In this document: positions 13,958-14,370 of the stretch, piece by piece
Layout of the letters: each line of letters begins with the position of its first letter
Numbering within the stretch: the stretch's first letter is position 1
DNA from: CAYVZU01 sp964455935
GTDB taxonomy: Bacteria > Fibrobacterota > CAYVZU01
Assembly: GCA_964455935.1 (NCBI GenBank)
Contig: CAYVZU010000103.1
Coordinates: forward strand, 1 to 14,370
DNA length: 14,370 nt
Direction of reading: 5' to 3'
Notes under the pieces: model-generated
What the model was told of the DNA's origin: nothing
What the model saw: only the letters and a program-made list of their open reading frames with translations
Databases searched by the model: none
Made by a program: the position numbers and the translations under genes

Positions 13958-14370
13958 TCAAAAAACCGGTACTTTGTGCATCGTTTCCGCCTTGGCGGCC
14001 TGTTTCTCGCGCTCTATTGCAGTAACCAAAGCCCGGATCAGTCCCGATATTTCCTGCCTTGCCCTCGCATCTGTTAAGTGGCCCTGCGAATCGAATTTAT
14101 CCTGTGCGAATGCAACCATGACCTCGGGCCGATTGATCGGAAACATGTTTAGAAAAACACACATCTGGCGCAAGTGATACTGAGCCCTTGCCGTCCCGAT
14201 CATTCCGATTGAAGCGCCCATAATGGCCAGGGTCTTTCCGTCAAAGGCATTATCCCCATAAGGGCGCGAGGCACAGTCGAGCGCATTTTTCAAAACACCC
14301 GATATGGAATAGTTGTACTCCGGAGTGGCAATCAGCAGGCCATCCGCGGCGCGAATCGCCGTTTTGAATT
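13958..14370 (-). CDS. NAD(P)H-dependent FMN reductase family, partial (N-terminus off window)
   Basis: A flavodoxin-like enzyme that reduces FMN, quinones, azo dyes or chromate with NAD(P)H in the cytoplasm. The frame is open to the window edge, giving about 137 residues of an expected 180-190. The edge reads FKTAIRAADGLLIATPEYNY followed by SISGVLKNALDCASRP, the classic TPEYNxSxxGxLKNALD flavin-binding loop; further on are GKTLAIMGASIGMIGTARAQ and a C-terminal helix with DARARQEISGLIRALVTAIE. The internal ATG at 14293 is not the start, since the conserved loop lies before it. The stop at 13958 faces the short ORF ending at 13893. No terminator was seen between them. Confidence 0.88.
   Translation of the reverse strand, partial: FKTAIRAADGLLIATPEYNYSISGVLKNALDCASRPYGDNAFDGKTLAIMGASIGMIGTARAQYHLRQMCVFLNMFPINRPEVMVAFAQDKFDSQGHLTDARARQEISGLIRALVTAIEREKQAAKAETMHKVPVF

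Overview
The window looks like a bacterial chromosome, most likely from a Desulfobacterota-type (deltaproteobacterial) anaerobe. This rests on protein character: an ADP-forming acetyl-CoA synthetase beside a CoA-transferase/GNAT fusion, an IS1182-type transposase, a DUF4912 protein, and several -24/-12 (sigma54-type) promoter sequences. No rRNA or other marker gene is present, so the lineage is an inference.

Left part (1-2380): a mobile and accessory edge. A truncated-by-window IS1182-family transposase runs leftward. It is followed by a GC-rich region with strong dyad symmetry, an AT-rich GNAT acetyltransferase gene that looks foreign, and a near-perfect 30-base palindrome. The transposase appears to lack about 35 residues near its N-terminus.

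Centre-left (2384-7337, all minus strand): an acetate/acyl-CoA operon. A fused alpha-beta ADP-forming acyl-CoA synthetase (701 aa) is followed 2 bases later by a 618-aa protein joining an acetyl-CoA hydrolase/transferase to a C-terminal GNAT acetyltransferase. A clear intrinsic terminator closes the operon. Upstream is an unrecognised 226-aa gene.

Centre-right (7553-9410): a small stress-type cluster in partial decay. A rubrerythrin/ferritin-like gene is broken by a one-base frameshift and has a perfect sigma54 consensus just before its start. A leftward DUF4912 gene is followed by a short remnant of rtcA (RNA 3'-phosphate cyclase). A rightward two-CBS-domain gene diverges from DUF4912. Back-to-back sigma54-type promoters lie in the divergent gap. 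The rtcBA operon is a classical sigma54 target in E. coli, which fits.

Right part (9530-14370): a zinc-ribbon SAM methyltransferase whose best start is ACG, a six-helix membrane protein, a 12-cysteine copper-storage-like protein, a formaldehyde-dehydrogenase-like zinc alcohol dehydrogenase, a pirin-family pseudogene with a frameshift and no start codon, a short unidentified ORF, and the C-terminal part of an NAD(P)H-dependent FMN reductase.

Taken together, the right half resembles a redox/metal/RNA stress island, several members of which (rtcA, pirin, ferritin-like) are damaged. I see no CRISPR array, tRNA or rRNA. The most interesting signal is the set of sigma54-type promoters shared by these decaying stress genes.
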